A stretch of 64,000 nt of DNA from Bufo bufo (taxonomy: Eukaryota > Chordata > Amphibia > Anura > Bufonidae). Location: the NCBI RefSeq assembly GCF_905171765.1, contig NC_053390.1, positions 214,205,208 to 214,269,207 on the forward strand, read 5' to 3'. Below, in pieces: positions 21,502-33,662 of this stretch; position 1 is the first letter of the stretch, and each line of letters opens with the position of its first letter. The notes beneath the pieces are model-generated. The model did no database searches. It was not told the origin of the DNA and was given only the letters and a program-made list of their open reading frames with translations. Made by a program: the position numbers and the translations under genes.

Positions 21502-22070
21502 TTAACAGCATTTTTTCCATGATATGGCATAAATTTCTGATGGATATGCGCCCCTCCTGTTTCTAGAACGGGCCCACCAACCCAGTCTTGCTAACGCTAT
21601 GAGTGGAGAAGTGGCCACACATGCACAACTATTCACTTCTTTAGAGCTTTGAAAATAGTTGTATGGGAAGGGACCTTTCTTGAAATATGTCAGTGGTGAG
21701 ATCTGGATCTATCATACCTTCTACGAATCTACGGCATATCCTGTGGGAACATCCCTTCAAAGCAGCCACCTAGACCAGAATAGACAGGAGATTGGTTTTT
21801 ATGGGAAAGATTTCAAGACTTGCCCTGTGACCTTTTGTAGAAGTCATTATGTGTGTGTGTTGGGGGGGTACATAAGCTGTGAGCATTTATTGTGAATGGT
21901 GGATCCTGTGTTATCCGTCTGTGATTATAATGAGATAACTGCTGAGAAGTCCTAAACGAAAGATTATTTCTGATGACACATTCCCTTTAATCTAAGGGCT
22001 TACAAATATCCCTATGGGATACTATGCTTAGGCTGGCATATAAAAACAAAACAAAAAAACAAAACACTAT

Positions 22071-22801
22071 GGCTACTTTCACACTGGCGTTTTGGCTTTC
22101 CGTTTCTAAGATCCGTTCAGGGCCCTCACAAGCGTTCCAAAACGGATCAGTTTTGCCCTAATGCATTCTGAATGGAAAAGGATCCTGACGCACAATGTAA
22201 GTCAATGGGGACGGATCCGTCTTCTCTGACACAATAGAAAACTGATCTGTCCCCCATTGACTTTCAATGGTGTTCATGACGTATTCATCATGGCTATAGA
22301 AGACATAATACAACTGGATCCGTTCATGACGGATCTTCTATCTTCATTCAGCTGACGTCGCCGCACTCGCCACGTGGTGAGCGCGATTACGTCATCAAAG
22401 GTCTTTTTGCAGGTCCTGAAAGATGAAGCAAGAAGACTATGCCGGCTGCGCGAACAAGAGGATGAGGGGAGTAAATTTTATTTTAACCCCTCAAGCAACA
22501 TTATAGTAGGCATTCTGTATTAAGAATGCTATTTTCTCTTATAACCATGTTATAAGGGAAAATAATAAAATATACACAACACCTAACCCAAACCTGAAGA
22601 AGTCCGGGTTCGGGTCTGGGTACCACATTCATTTTTTTAAATTTTTTATCACACCCGTGCAAAATGCATTGCACTCGCGCGGAAAAAACTGAACCACGCA
22701 ACGCAATCAAAACTGACTGAAATTGCGCACTCGCGCGGGTTTCCCACAATGCACACACGTCTCATCCAGAGCAAATCCGGGACGCCCATGTGAAAGAGGC
22801 C
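22071..22801. mobile_element. Composite PIF/Harbinger-like MITE region
   Basis: The left end GGCTACTTTCACACTGGCGT and right end CATGTGAAAGAGGCC belong to the same terminus family. The flanks (TAT, TTA) differ, and the middle (22340-22600) lacks the family words. It may be two elements joined by deletion or a chimera. Confidence 0.5.
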
Positions 22802-22804
22802 TTA

Positions 22805-24139
22805 AGGGATTCCGAAGACTGAAAGCCCTCCAGGAATCTATTTTTTTTTTTTCCCCCCCATTATCTTTTTGATAGAAATGTTGTTTTCAGAGTATAGTCT
22901 GTTTTGTTTTCAGGACTTTTTTTTTCTTTTTTTATTGTAGTCTTGTATACACATGATCTGTCCTTGTAAAGTCTTTCCATGCTTTATAAGTAGAAATTAT
23001 ACTGCATCTTGCATTCCTTTAGCCAAGGACAGATATCTGTGCCCTGAGTTTGCCTCCCAGGCTCTTGCTGATACTAAGCACTAGGTCAGAACATGTATAA
23101 ATATTAACCCTGTAAGTTCTGTGTGCACAGTGGTTGAATAGTAACGTTGTAGCTTTGGCGGACGGCCTATGTGTAATATGGGTATACACTGACAATCTGA
23201 ATTCCGAGGGCACGTTGTTTTCTGGGATTCCTCGTCTTGGATATTTTTAGAGCTGGACGGGGGGGTTGAAGAACATGATCCTTACAGAGAACTGGATGGA
23301 AGGTGATACAGTCGGTGTCAATTCCTAAAATTAGATGTCTGCTTCTCCCCTTTATCCAGCACGGCTTACTTCTGATATTTTTATAGGGTTAAATAGCCAT
23401 ACATCACATTTGAGCAGATGCCAGCCTTATTATCACTACTTAGCGGGGAAATTTTATGAAGCCTTGAATGCTGTTTTTTTTTTTTTGTTAAAAATTCGCA
23501 ACTTATGGTGACTTTTTGCACAAAAAATTTGGCATATGTACAGGATTAACCATCTTTAGATATGCACTAAATTTAACATTTGATAAATGTGGTACAAATC
23601 ACGCCAAAACTGACTTTCTACCATGATAAATCTGCAACCCCCCTAATGTATCATGACAGCAGGGCCTTGCCTCAGTATAATTGTTGAGACTTGGAAAATG
23701 AATGTAAAATGCATGTGTTTTCTCTTCTATCCAGGTGGACCAGACAAGGTGATATGGTCTATATATATCGCGCATACAGAGCGCTCCATCCCGTACGCTC
23801 AGGTCTGAACGCAGCGTAACAGATAAAACCTTCACAGCAGGATGCTTGTTTCACCCAGTAGCAAATGTCTGGGGACTCTAGAAGTTTATGGCTTTAGCTG
23901 GAATATAGCTATATCTGTGGGGAAAAAAGCAGAAGTCTAAAGGCCCCATAACAGAGTATTGTCAGTCGAAACCTGCCATTTTTTTGGTGGGGCCGGCCAA
24001 TAGTGTGTATGTGGCGCTCTCACAGAATTTCAATGCCCAATCCTTTTGGTCTCCCAAACCATAATCCACCATCAGTGGTGTATGTCGGCGGCTTTCTCCT
24101 CTCTACCAATTGCAAACGCGCACACTCGGCCAAAAGTTT
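22805..24139. other. Intron 1 stretch, little identified
   Basis: A block at 23485-23650 (TTATGGTGACTTTTTGCAC, GATAAATCTGCAACCCC) resembles the 44445 family without termini. The rest shows no structure that I can name. Confidence 0.4.
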
Positions 24140-24715
24140 TTTTTTCATGAGTTCAGTATTGATAGTCTGTCAGGATAGGTCATCAACATCTGATCGGTGG
24201 GAGTATAGACCGATCAGCTGTTTAAAGAGCCACAGTGCTTCGGTTAGCGCTGTGGCCTCTTCACAACCAATCAAGCACACCTCCATACTTTGGGTACCGG
24301 CGGTGCTTTGTATTGCATCCCAGGTCCATTTTTTTGAATTTCAGTGATCTCCTAGTTCATGTGACCAATGAACGTGACATCACGTTGATTGCCGGGGGCC
24401 TCAGCGCCAACAGTTGATTGGTTGGGTTGCTGTTGACCTATCACCATTAATATCTGATCGGTGGGGATCCAACTCATCAGTATTTTTCTCCCGGAAACCA
24501 TTTTTAAGGCTGGCCATACACGTTAGATGTGTATAACCAAATGAGCAGATATCTCTCCTTGTCCCTGTACATATGCTTTGGTCAGCCACTGCTCTAACCA
24601 CAGCTTATCTCCAAGATCAGAAGGATCAGTCATGTAGAAATCCAACAGCTAAATTTTTCTCTTCTTTAACAGCTGGCATCAGGGGTAGTCTATATACATT
24701 AGATGGTCAGCTGGT
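24140..24715. mobile_element. Two decayed MITE fragments
   Basis: 24170-24490 has GATAGGTCATCAACATCTGA and ATCTGATCGGTGGGGATCC (21192 family). 24505-24715 begins AAGGCTGGCCATACACGTTA, like the 20059 family. Neither has intact termini on both sides. Confidence 0.45.
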
Positions 24716-25728
24716 TCCACTGAAAATTGGTGGGCCCAGAAGATCACGTATAGTCAGAATCAGAAGTTAACTCCGGGTAATAAAAATGTTTAATAAAACT
24801 TGACATGGTCCTCTTACTTTATTATTTGACAAAATTTCGAGCCTTCATCATATACAAATGTGACATGACCAAGTTCTGCGCACGGTCAGCATTCAGGGAC
24901 TGTTTTTCATTGGGTTCCGATATGCCATTGGGTTCCGATATGTGAGAGGGCCCTTGTGAATCTTTAGTTCTCATGTGGGCAGATTTTGGTCATGAACCAT
25001 AGAAGGTCTCGCCTAAGATAAACGTTTGAAAGCGACCTCCCTGGACCTGCTGTGGAAATCAGCCAATCAGATCTCAGCTTTTTTTTCCTCTTCTGAGTTT
25101 AGAACTAAAAGAAGTGATCTGACTGGTTGGTGTGAGCAAATGCTTCATTGTCTGCCTGCACCAGCTCTTCTACATGAGGTGTTAGAAATGTGAAGTGCTG
25201 CCTGGGAGGACAGGTCTGCTTCTCAAATGTCTGTCTAACTTGGATAAAGGTTAAACTCTGGATATGTGCTCTGTCGAGTAGACAGATTTACCGGGGTTAA
25301 TATTTGTTTGATCAGGGGCGGACTAGAAAGGTTAAACCTGTTAAGTCAATAATGCGGACACTTGATCTAGCAAGTGTGATCTGCGTTCTTTTGATTCAGG
25401 TTTTATAGTGTAATTAACACTAGTATTATACTCATTTTGTCCTTGTTTAGTCTAATCATTCCACTCTTGTTCTAATAGAACTGACTTCACCGGTGAGCCT
25501 GCTGCAGACTTGTGTTTATACATAGCAGCCAATCTGAGGGGAAAGAGCAGCTGCCTCAACCAATGATGAAACAGGGGTGTGTCTTAGACTACTTCAGGCT
25601 CCCTTTAGACATTGCACATAAACTGTAGTCCCAGATCACAGCTGGGCCTTAGTGTAGCTGAGCTACAAAGCAGCTAAGGAGCAAGATCAGAGGGAACTAA
25701 TCATCCCCTATAGGCACTGCATTAAATC
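24716..25728. other. Intron 1 stretch with no identified feature
   Basis: Only a short direct repeat (ATTGGGTTCCGATATG, twice near 24918-24945) is notable. Confidence 0.4.
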
Positions 25729-25737
25729 TCACTTTTA

Positions 25738-26095
25738 GAGATGAGCGAATTTCCGCTTATGAAATTCGTTCTCACTTTGTTTGTTGTTAAAAGGTGAATT
25801 GCATTATGGATTCCGTTACCACGGACCACGGCGCAATTCTATGACTGAATCCATAACTGAATGCTTATAGAGGCATTCCGTTATTCATTCCGTCATAATA
25901 GAAGTCTATGGGCTGCAAAACAGATCCGTCCCGTTTCCGTTATGCAGGGGAGGACCTTTTTGGAGGCATTCCGTTATGGATTCCATTATAGAATTGCGTT
26001 ATGGTCCGTGGTAACGGAATCCATAACGCAATTCACCTTTTACCAACGAACGAAGTGAGAACGAATTTCTAAATATGAAATTCGCTCATCTCTAA
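25738..26095. mobile_element. Long-TIR MITE with 9-bp target duplication
   Basis: Termini GAGATGAGCGAATTTC and GAAATTCGCTCATCTCTAA; arms of about 120 bp pair through GTTACCACGGACC and its complement. TCACTTTTA is duplicated at 25729-25737 and 26096-26104. A 9-10-bp duplication with long inverted ends is Mutator-like. Confidence 0.7.
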
Positions 26096-26282
26096 TCACT
26101 TTTAGCTCATGGCCGAACAGCCGCGTTAAGTATTTTTCTAGTATTTTTCTGTGTATAAAGGATGAGATTGATGCTGCTTGACCATCCTCCTCAAATCCTA
26201 GAATTTACATAAAATTACTGATTGGATTTATTTATTTTTCTCTTCCATAATTTTTTTAACTTTTATAGTGACATTGGCTGTT

Positions 26283-26324
26283 GTTTATTATTATTATTAA
26301 TAATAATAATAATAATAATATTAC
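26283..26324. repeat. Microsatellite (TTA)n/(TAA)n
   Basis: Five TTA units followed by about seven AAT units, forming a small AT-rich palindrome. Confidence 0.9.
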
Positions 26325-26707
26325 ATTATTTGTATCTCCTAACCTTCCCTTAACATGTGACTTTTCCTCTTCCGTGTGCCTGTACACGTATGATTTTTTT
26401 TAAGCGATGTACATTTTGATCTTGTGACACTGCCTTTTTTTGAGACTGTACATCTATATAGATCCATACATAATTGCATCATTGATGTATTTTTCCTTAT
26501 TTTGTTTGGGATGAAAGGCTGCCGTGTTCTTCCCCATAGATAGGAGTCACATTATACTTCATAATGAAGGATTAAGTGGATATGGCTGGTTTACTTTGGC
26601 ACAGACTAGGTTTAATGCTAGTATAATCCGGTGTAAAAATAGATTATCCTGTCATAAAAGGCAATTATAATGTCAGTTTAAATATAATGCAACAAATTTG
26701 AGGTTTA
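26325..26707. other. Intron 1 stretch with no identified feature
   Basis: AT-rich, no termini or coding. Confidence 0.4.
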
Positions 26708-26710
26708 TTA

Positions 26711-27183
26711 GGCTACTTTCACACTATTGTTTTTACTGGATCCGGCAGGGCTCAGCCAAAACGCTTCCGTTACTGATAATACAACCGCATGCATCCATGA
26801 ACAGATCCGGTTATATTATCTGTAACATAGCCAAGACGGATCCGTCATGAACTCCACTGAAAGTCAATGGATGACTGATCTGTTTTCTATTGTGTCAGAG
26901 AAAACGGATCCGTCCCCATTGACTTACATTGGGGGTCATGCCGGATCCGTCTTGCTCCCCATCCTAGGACGGAAAGCAAAATACAACATGTTGCGGTTTG
27001 CTCTCCGGTCTGGGAACGCAACTAAACGGAACGGAATGCATTTTGGAGCATTCCCTTCTGTTCAGTTACGTTTTATCCCTATTGACAATTAAAGGGAACA
27101 AAACTGAAGCGTTTTTTTCCGGTATTGAGCCCCTATGACGGATCTCAATACCGGAAAACTAAAACGCTAGTGTGAAAGTAGCC
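26711..27183. mobile_element. PIF/Harbinger-like MITE, GGCTACTTTCAC family
   Basis: Termini GGCTACTTTCACACTATTG and CGCTAGTGTGAAAGTAGCC, flanked by TTA (26708-26710 and 27184-27186). The interior has repeated GGATCCGTC words and long imperfect dyad symmetry. Confidence 0.85.
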
Positions 27184-27266
27184 TTAGACGCCATGTAGGA
27201 ACTCAGTGACTGCATAGAATCCTATGTATAAATCCTAAAGGATTAAAAATCCAGTATTGGCCTTAA

Positions 27267-27480
27267 AGGGGTTGTCCCACAAAAAAGAGTGATCACTGAA
27301 ATCTAGCTGTATACCGCCATCTGCTTTTTGCTCTTTTTCTAATTTCTCTGTCCAGCTCAGATCTCCACATTCATTGCTCCATGTGAGGTACATGGCTGAT
27401 TCTGAATTGTTAGAGACTGTCATGTACTATATAATGTCTGATTTTTTTTATATTTTACATTAATCATTGGATATCCCCAT
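27267..27480. mobile_element. TTAA-flanked MITE
   Basis: Starts AGGGGTTGTCCCAC and ends GGATATCCCCAT, with TTAA at 27263-27266 and 27481-27484. Confidence 0.6.
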
Positions 27481-27684
27481 TTAAGTCATACCAGCCTGTG
27501 ACTCTCCTCCGCTGGCTCGGCTATTTCCATAAGCCCCATAGAAGTGAATGGTGGCCACACTCTCCAGGCACTTATCCGACATTGATATGCCCCCAATGTC
27601 CAACCCTTTTAAGGCTTCAAAAAGTGGCATCACTGTTTGCCTGCAGCACATGCAGCTACAGTTAATGCAGTATATTAGTTTTAA

Positions 27685-27969
27685 AGGGGTTATCCAAAGT
27701 CTAACACATGCCTCTCATATAGATTATACTTACCCTGCTCCCCGACATCCGGCGACAGAGGGCAGGCAATGACAGGGACGAGCCTCCTTAGCATTGTGGG
27801 TTACACTAGGGAGGCTCGTCCCCATCACGGCCTGCTATTGGCTGCCCCCCATCGCCGGATGTTTTGATTCGCGCGAAGGAGAGACATGGGTGCCAGGAAG
27901 CGGGGTAAGTATAATCTATATAAGGGGCCCTGGCATTGGGGGGCATGTTTTAGGCTTTGGATAACCCCT
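27685..27969. mobile_element. TTAA-flanked foldback MITE
   Basis: Termini AGGGGTTATCCAAAG and CTTTGGATAACCCCT, with TTAA at 27681-27684 and 27970-27973. Arms pair through TAGATTATACTTACCC/GGGTAAGTATAATCTA and GGGACGAGCCTCC/its complement. Confidence 0.85.
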
Positions 27970-27973
27970 TTAA

Positions 27974-29540
27974 ATGTATTGTTCAATGCCATAAAAATTT
28001 GATGCTCGGAATAAAATTAGAGTTACTGGTCATAATTACAGGAATGTTAATGTCCCTGTGTCGCTGCTATGAAACCATTATAACTGCTTGTACTTTTCAT
28101 CCTTTTGTTGTATACAATTGCCCAATGAATAGAGCCCCTATCCAAATAACCTATTTAGGACATATGAACATTATAAAATAGGGGGTCCTCACACAGGACC
28201 CCCTCTGTAAACCAGAATGGAGCCGCTTTGGCAGGACTTGAGCTTTCCATGTATTATCAACAGCCATTCTTCTGAATAATCCCATGAAATACTACATTTC
28301 CCCTGCAGCAGAAATATGTCTGTCTGCGGTTCCCCCGCCCCGCAGGATCAGCTGTTTTCTAGAGGTGCTGGGAGTCTGGCCGAGCATTGGCCAGATAATC
28401 GCCAACAAGGGTTAATAGGAACACTCGTTAGCCATAATCTGCCGGTGTAAAGGTACGGCGGATTACCTGATGAACGAGCAGTATGATCACTTGTGCGGTC
28501 ACCAAAATCATCATTTGCTGCAGCAGATTGTGCCATCTAAACATCAGTCTGCTACGGGCAAACAGTGATTCTGTATGGGGACGAGCGATGGCGTTAGCGA
28601 TCACTTTATTGAATAACTCGCTGGTTAGGCCAAATTTTTAATTACATGCAATTACAATAGTATTCAGATCCAGGTGCTGGTTTCAAAACTGTAGAATATT
28701 TTTTGTGGGACAATCCCTTTTTTTTAAGTCAGTTCGTTTAATGGGGCCTTAATGCCACCGCTCCATTCTGAAAGCGATTGTCTCCCCTCATATGAAATCT
28801 TGAGTACTGGATGAGTGAAAAGATCCCGATAGGTTCCCTTTTAAAAAGCAATAGGCGCAGTCTAATAGAGACTTGTCCAGCACTCCCAGTAGAGAGTGTG
28901 ATGGTTTCCATCTACTCATCGCATCATATAAAGAATCCTTAAAATGAAATCCTCCCTTGTGAAGAGTAAATCCTGTTATTAAGCAGAATTGCATAGGTTT
29001 GTTTTACGAGGCGGGGGTCGGTAGCTGACTTTGTACGTGTCCCTGTCTACTCCCACACTGCGTCTGGGCATGGATCGGCGTTATCTGAGGACTGTCCTCC
29101 GCTAAAGGTCCCGTTGTTGGGTTTACTGGAACACATGCCGGATATCTGGCACAGTTTGGCACCAGTGGCTCTGTGTTCTCAGTTCTGAGAAACTGTGTCT
29201 AGTCTCGGAGCCAAGGTCAGAACAGCCGGTACCAGTCTTCTGTCTACGTACTGCTAGCGGGCTTGTTCCTCTTAAGGTTTCCCTTTTTATGTCTATAAAG
29301 CTTAATGCCTATATAATGAAAAGTTTGGCTGCTTTCTAGTATACTTTGTTTCCTCACCTTTTATTACCATCTGTTTGCTGTGGATGAACGCCAGAGTCTA
29401 AAACCTGTACAGATCTAATACTTCTAGAATGACACAATTGTATCTGGTCTAGACAGTGTGACTTGTAGACTTTTCCATTATACAGTGATTGAGCGCTGTT
29501 TATAAAAACCGTGAACGGGAATCGGTCACCAGGCACAGTC
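27974..29540. other. Intron 1 stretch with weak repeat traces
   Basis: 28370-28680 (CAGTCTGCTACGGGCAAACA, GCGATCACTTTATTGAATAA) resembles the repeats at 38459 and 49140. The rest shows nothing identifiable. Confidence 0.4.
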
Positions 29541-29547
29541 CCTTTAA

Positions 29548-29850
29548 AGAGAACCTACATACATATATAGTTTATGGGAAAAGATTCCCATATTCGTTTA
29601 AACCTCTGCTCTTTCTATGCTTAGGAGTCCAGTGGGCCGTCTCATCAGTGATTGACAGTCTTCCTGTCAATCACTGTAGTCAATCACTAAGTAGGACCGC
29701 CCACTGGACTCCTGAGCTTAGAAACAGCTGATATACCTATGAGCATCTTTTCCCATAAAACTATATATCAGTCTGCTCATCTCCTCCTGCTTTATAGCAT
29801 GCTGTCCGCAGGTCTGTCAGCATGTTCAGCGTGACAAGTTTTCGTAAAAA
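29548..29850. mobile_element. Foldback MITE with 90-bp central palindrome
   Basis: TATAGTTTATGGGAAAAGAT on the left pairs with ATCTTTTCCCATAAAACTAT on the right, and AGGAGTCCAGTGGGC pairs with GCCCACTGGACTCCT. The left side abuts TTTAAAGAGAACC. The right tail CTGCTCATCTCCTCCTGC is shared with the 53764-55480 element. Confidence 0.65.
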
Positions 29851-30022
29851 AAGAGCAAAGGCCAGTCAGTTCAGGAAATAGCACGTGGTTTGGAAAGGTG
29901 CACCTTTCTGACACCTTTCTGGCTCGGTAAGCTAAATACAGATTCTCGTTATAGGTGATATCAGAATCACTCGAATTCCGCCTGATTCCTATTATGGAAG
30001 CGTTTTTCTCAGGTTGTTATTG

Positions 30023-30356
30023 GGGTAAATGCACACGATCAAGATTGTGTGCGGATTTGCATGTGGAAAAATCACACCGTAGGTCGTTTGCTTTGTATTC
30101 TATAAGAAACTTTAAATTCTCATACACACGATGCGGCTTTTAATCTACGATGCGGATTTAAAAATTTGTAGCATGTCAATTTATTAGTATTTTTCCTGAC
30201 CGGATTTTTTCCATTCACTTCAATAGGGAGAGTAAAATCCGCATGTGGAAAATCTGCACCAATTGATGCGGATTGATTTAACGGATTTCCCTGCGATCAC
30301 CTGCGGATTTCAGTGCAGATTATCCACACATAAATCCTGAACGTGTGTATTTACCC
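30023..30356. mobile_element. GGGTAAATGCACACG MITE, 63 bp upstream of exon 2
   Basis: Termini GGGTAAATGCACACG and CGTGTGTATTTACCC with GCGGATTT-rich interior arms. The flanking triplets TTG and TGA are not identical. Confidence 0.65.
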
Positions 30357-30419
30357 TGATGGTGGTTATTATTACGACCGCCCGCACATAACTTGATTTT
30401 TTTTTTTTTTCTCTTTTAG

Positions 30420-30526
30420 TGGGAAATTGGTTTCTCCAAAATGGAAGAACTTTAAAGGCTTGAAGCTTCAGTGGAGGGATAAAATCCGGCTGAACAATGC
30501 TATTTGGCGCGCTTGGTACATGCAGT
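30420..30526 (+). CDS. MLXIP: MLXIP exon 2 (residues 107-142)
   Basis: Acceptor CTTTTAG and donor T|GTAAGT. The first base completes the Ser codon begun in exon 1. The exon encodes 35 whole codons of the most conserved Mondo segment, including SPKWKNFKGLKLQWRDKI and NNAIWRAWYMQ. In the family this segment holds the helix that binds 14-3-3 and part of the glucose-responsive low-glucose inhibitory domain. Reading on past the donor would give a different, non-conserved tail that soon stops, which supports the splice site. The polypyrimidine tract upstream is long and uninterrupted. Confidence 0.95.
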
Positions 30527-30844
30527 GTAAGTATAAACCAGAATGCACGGGGTGTTACAAGAAGTATTTTCCTCCTGGCTGTGTCTTAATATTGGAATTT
30601 AGTGTTGCACAACCACACCAGAAGTTTTGTCAGGTTGCCGTGTTTTTCTTTCCCGCCCCCACTTTCTGTATAACTAATCCTTTGTCAGTACTTGTGATGC
30701 TCCAAAACAAAATACTTATAGAAGCGCTCCCACAGAACTTTTGTTCCCTGACCTGTTAGAAAGGTGCATGATGTAAACTGAAGTGAAGATAATCTTCTTA
30801 TCAGTGACTGTATGTTTGAGTTATCCCTTCCCTTCTGATCTTAC

Positions 30845-31460
30845 CTGTGTCAGGACGGATCCGGCAAAGTGAAGGAGGGTGCACCACGCATGCTCCGTGG
30901 CCATCACAGTGCCATTCATCTCTATTGGGGTGCCAAAAATGGCCGAGCAGCGCGCTCCTTTCACTTCTGTGGGGTTGACTGAAATTTTCAGCTATTTTTG
31001 GCAGTCCCATAGAAATGAAGTGCGCCCTCCTTTACTTTGCGGGCTCCATTCTAAAGATAGGTACGGGTCCAAGAGGTGGGACACGCACCTATCATACATT
31101 AGGGGAATATCCTAGCTATGATGATACAACCCCTTCAAAATGGCCGCCAGCAGTCTGTCTTAGAATATGAGAAGGACTGGTTGCCACCACTTGCTGAGCT
31201 GCCTAGGTGGGTAAGAAAGTGAGACCTCACTTCACAGTACACCCTGGTACATACTACACATTGACGAGTGTTCCTGTCGGGCTGCTCAGCCATGATGACA
31301 TATCATAGGTAGGATCACATCATTACCATCTATTGTAGAGCAGTGTATTAAATTCCAGCCCCTCATCCCCCAGGCAGCTCTGCAAGTGGAGGCAACCAGT
31401 CCTGCTTACCTTCTAGGACAAGTTTCAGGCGCCAATTTAAATTAATCCCAGAGAACTCCT
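30845..31460. mobile_element. Two MITE-like repeats in intron 2
   Basis: 30845-31130 has CATAGAAATGAAGTGCGC with a partial complement and no clear ends. In 31135-31460, GGACTGGTTGCCACCACTTG pairs with CAAGTGGAGGCAACCAGTCC across about 180 bp, a foldback element. Confidence 0.55.
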
Positions 31461-31571
31461 TTAATGACTGATATGCATGTATATTGGGGAAAGAGCAACT
31501 TTCTAGTTTCCAGCATTTATCATATGATTGTCCACCCTGTGTTCTTATACAGATTATTTTGTGCTTACCAG

Positions 31572-31657
31572 ATATTGAAAAAAGACAAAACCCAGTGTGC
31601 CATTTTGTGACCCCATTGGATGCATCGGTTGATTTTTATGAACCTAGAAGACCAGAG
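31572..31657 (+). CDS. MLXIP: MLXIP exon 3 (residues 143-171)
   Basis: Acceptor TTACCAG and donor GAG|GTATGA. The exon completes a split Tyr codon and then encodes 28 codons including EKRQNPVCHFVTPLD, the Mondo block between the 14-3-3 helix and the nuclear-localisation region. It ends in phase 0. No ATG-initiated ORF of useful length covers it; it was found by extending the family alignment between exons 2 and 4. Confidence 0.94.
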
Positions 31658-31794
31658 GTATGAATGTGTTAATATGATAGGCCCTTTACACAGGGTACCT
31701 GATCACTGGCCTCGGTAAACATGTCCACTGATCAAACGCTCTGCAGTAGGGAACCCTGTCGATTTTTCGTCACATATTGTACTTCATGACACTG

Positions 31795-33662
31795 GTAAAA
31801 TGAAGTAAAAAAAAATCATTTTTATTTATAAAAAAAATACCAAATTTACCAAAAATATGTAAAAAATTGCAAATTTCCAAGTTTCAATTTCTCTACTTTT
31901 ATAATACATAGTAATACCTCCAAAAATTGTTATTACTTTACATTCCCCATATGTCTACTTCGTGTTTGGATCATTTTGGGAATGATATTTTATTTTTTGG
32001 GGATGTTACAAGGCTTAGACGTTTAGAAGCAAATCTTGAAATTTTTCTGAAATTTTCAAAAACCCAATTTTTAGGGACCAGTTCAGGTCTGAAGTCACTT
32101 TGCGAGGCTTACATAATAGAAACCACCCAAAAATTACCCCATTCTAGAAACTACACCCCTCAAGGTATTCAAAACTGATTTTACAAACGTCGTTAACCCT
32201 TTAGGTGTTCCACAAGAATTAATAGAAAATAGAGATACAATTTCAAAATTTCACTTTTTTGGCAGATTTTCTATTTTAATTTTTTCCAGTTACAAAGCAA
32301 GGGTTAATAGCCAAACCAAACTCAATATTTATGGCCCTGATTCTGTAGTTTACAGAAACACCCCATATGTGGTCGTAAACCTCTGTACGGGCACACGGCA
32401 GGGCGCAGAAGGAAAGGAATGCCATACGGGTTTTGGAAGGCAGGTTTTGCTGGACTGGTTTTTTTGACACCATGTCCCATTTGAAGCACCCCTAGAGTAG
32501 AAACTCCAAAAAAGTGACCCCATTTTAGAAACTACGGGATAGGGTGGCAGTTTTGTTGGTACTAGTTTAGGGTACATATGATTTTTAGGTTGCTCTATAT
32601 TACACTTTTTGTGAGGCAAGGTAACAAGAAATAGCTGTTTTGGCACCGTTTTTATTTTTTGTTATTTACAACATTCATCTGACAGGTTAGATCATGTGGT
32701 AATTTTATAGACCAGGTTGTCACGGATGTGGCGTTACCTAATATGTATACATTTTTTTTATTTATGTAAGTTTTACACAATGATTTCATTTTTAAAGCAA
32801 AGAAAAACATGTTTTAGTGTTTCCATAGTCTGAGAGCCATAATTTTTTCAGTTTTTGGGCGATTACTTTGGGTAGGGTATGATTTTTTCGGGATGAGACG
32901 ACTGTTTTATTGGCACTATTTTGGGGTGCATATGACTTTTTGATCGCTTGCTATTACACTTTTTGTGATGTAAGGTGACAAAAAATGGTTTATTTAGCAC
33001 AGTTTTCTTTTTTTTACGGTGTTTATCTGAAGGGGTTAGGTCATGTGATATGTTTATAGAGCTGTTCGATACGGACGCGGCGATACCTAATATGTATACT
33101 TATTATTTTTCCCCCCCTATTTTTTACCAATTTTTTTAACTTTATTTGGGGAAAATGAAGTTTTTGTTTATTTTTACTTGAAACTTTGAATTTTTGGTGG
33201 GGAAAACTTTATTTTTTCAACTTTTTTTTAACTTTATTTTTGTCCCACTTTGGGACTTCAACTTTTGGGGTTCTGTATTGGAATGCATTGGCTGTATGAG
33301 TAATACTGTGTGTATTACTCATACAGCTTCCGGCCTGTGAGATCCAGGGGGCTGGATCTCACAGGCTCGTCACCGGAAGGCAGCGCGATGCCTTCCTTAG
33401 GCATCGCGCTGCCTTCCATGCCATCGGGTCCCCCCTACAGCAGCATGGGGACCCGATGGCACCGCCGCCCGCAACCGCCGTATAAGGTAAAAGCCGCAAA
33501 CATTCAGGATGCCCGCAAAAGCCGCAAACATTCAGGATGCCGCAAACATTCAGGATGCCCGCTGAATGATTTCAGCGGACATCCTGTTGCGATTAACCCC
33601 CGCCGCGCTGCAATAGCGATTTAAACTTAGGACGTACTGGTACGCCCTGAGTCCTTAAGGGA
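31795..33662. repeat. AT-rich interspersed repeat ending in a hairpin cascade
   Basis: A non-coding repeat whose phrases (ACTACACCCCTCAAGGTATT, CCTTTAGGTGTTCCACAAG) I recognise from frog genomes without a family name. Two diverged modules of about 185 bp, each with TTACACTTTTTGTGA and ending AATATGTATAC, lie near 32570-32755 and 32928-33110. The last 400 bp switch to GC-rich sequence with four hairpins and a short tandem repeat. Confidence 0.6.
33292..33460. repeat. Four consecutive perfect hairpins
   Basis: Stems are 33292-33306/33312-33326 (15 bp), 33334-33347/33352-33365 (14 bp), 33375-33392/33400-33417 (18 bp) and 33420-33433/33447-33460 (14 bp), all perfect. Three copies of GCCGCAAACATTCAGGATGC-like sequence follow at 33490-33560. 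Confidence 0.9.

Noticed and set aside
31795..33662. LINE retrotransposon
   Set aside because: No reverse transcriptase or endonuclease motif in any frame and no 3' tail; the hairpin end is more DNA-transposon-like.
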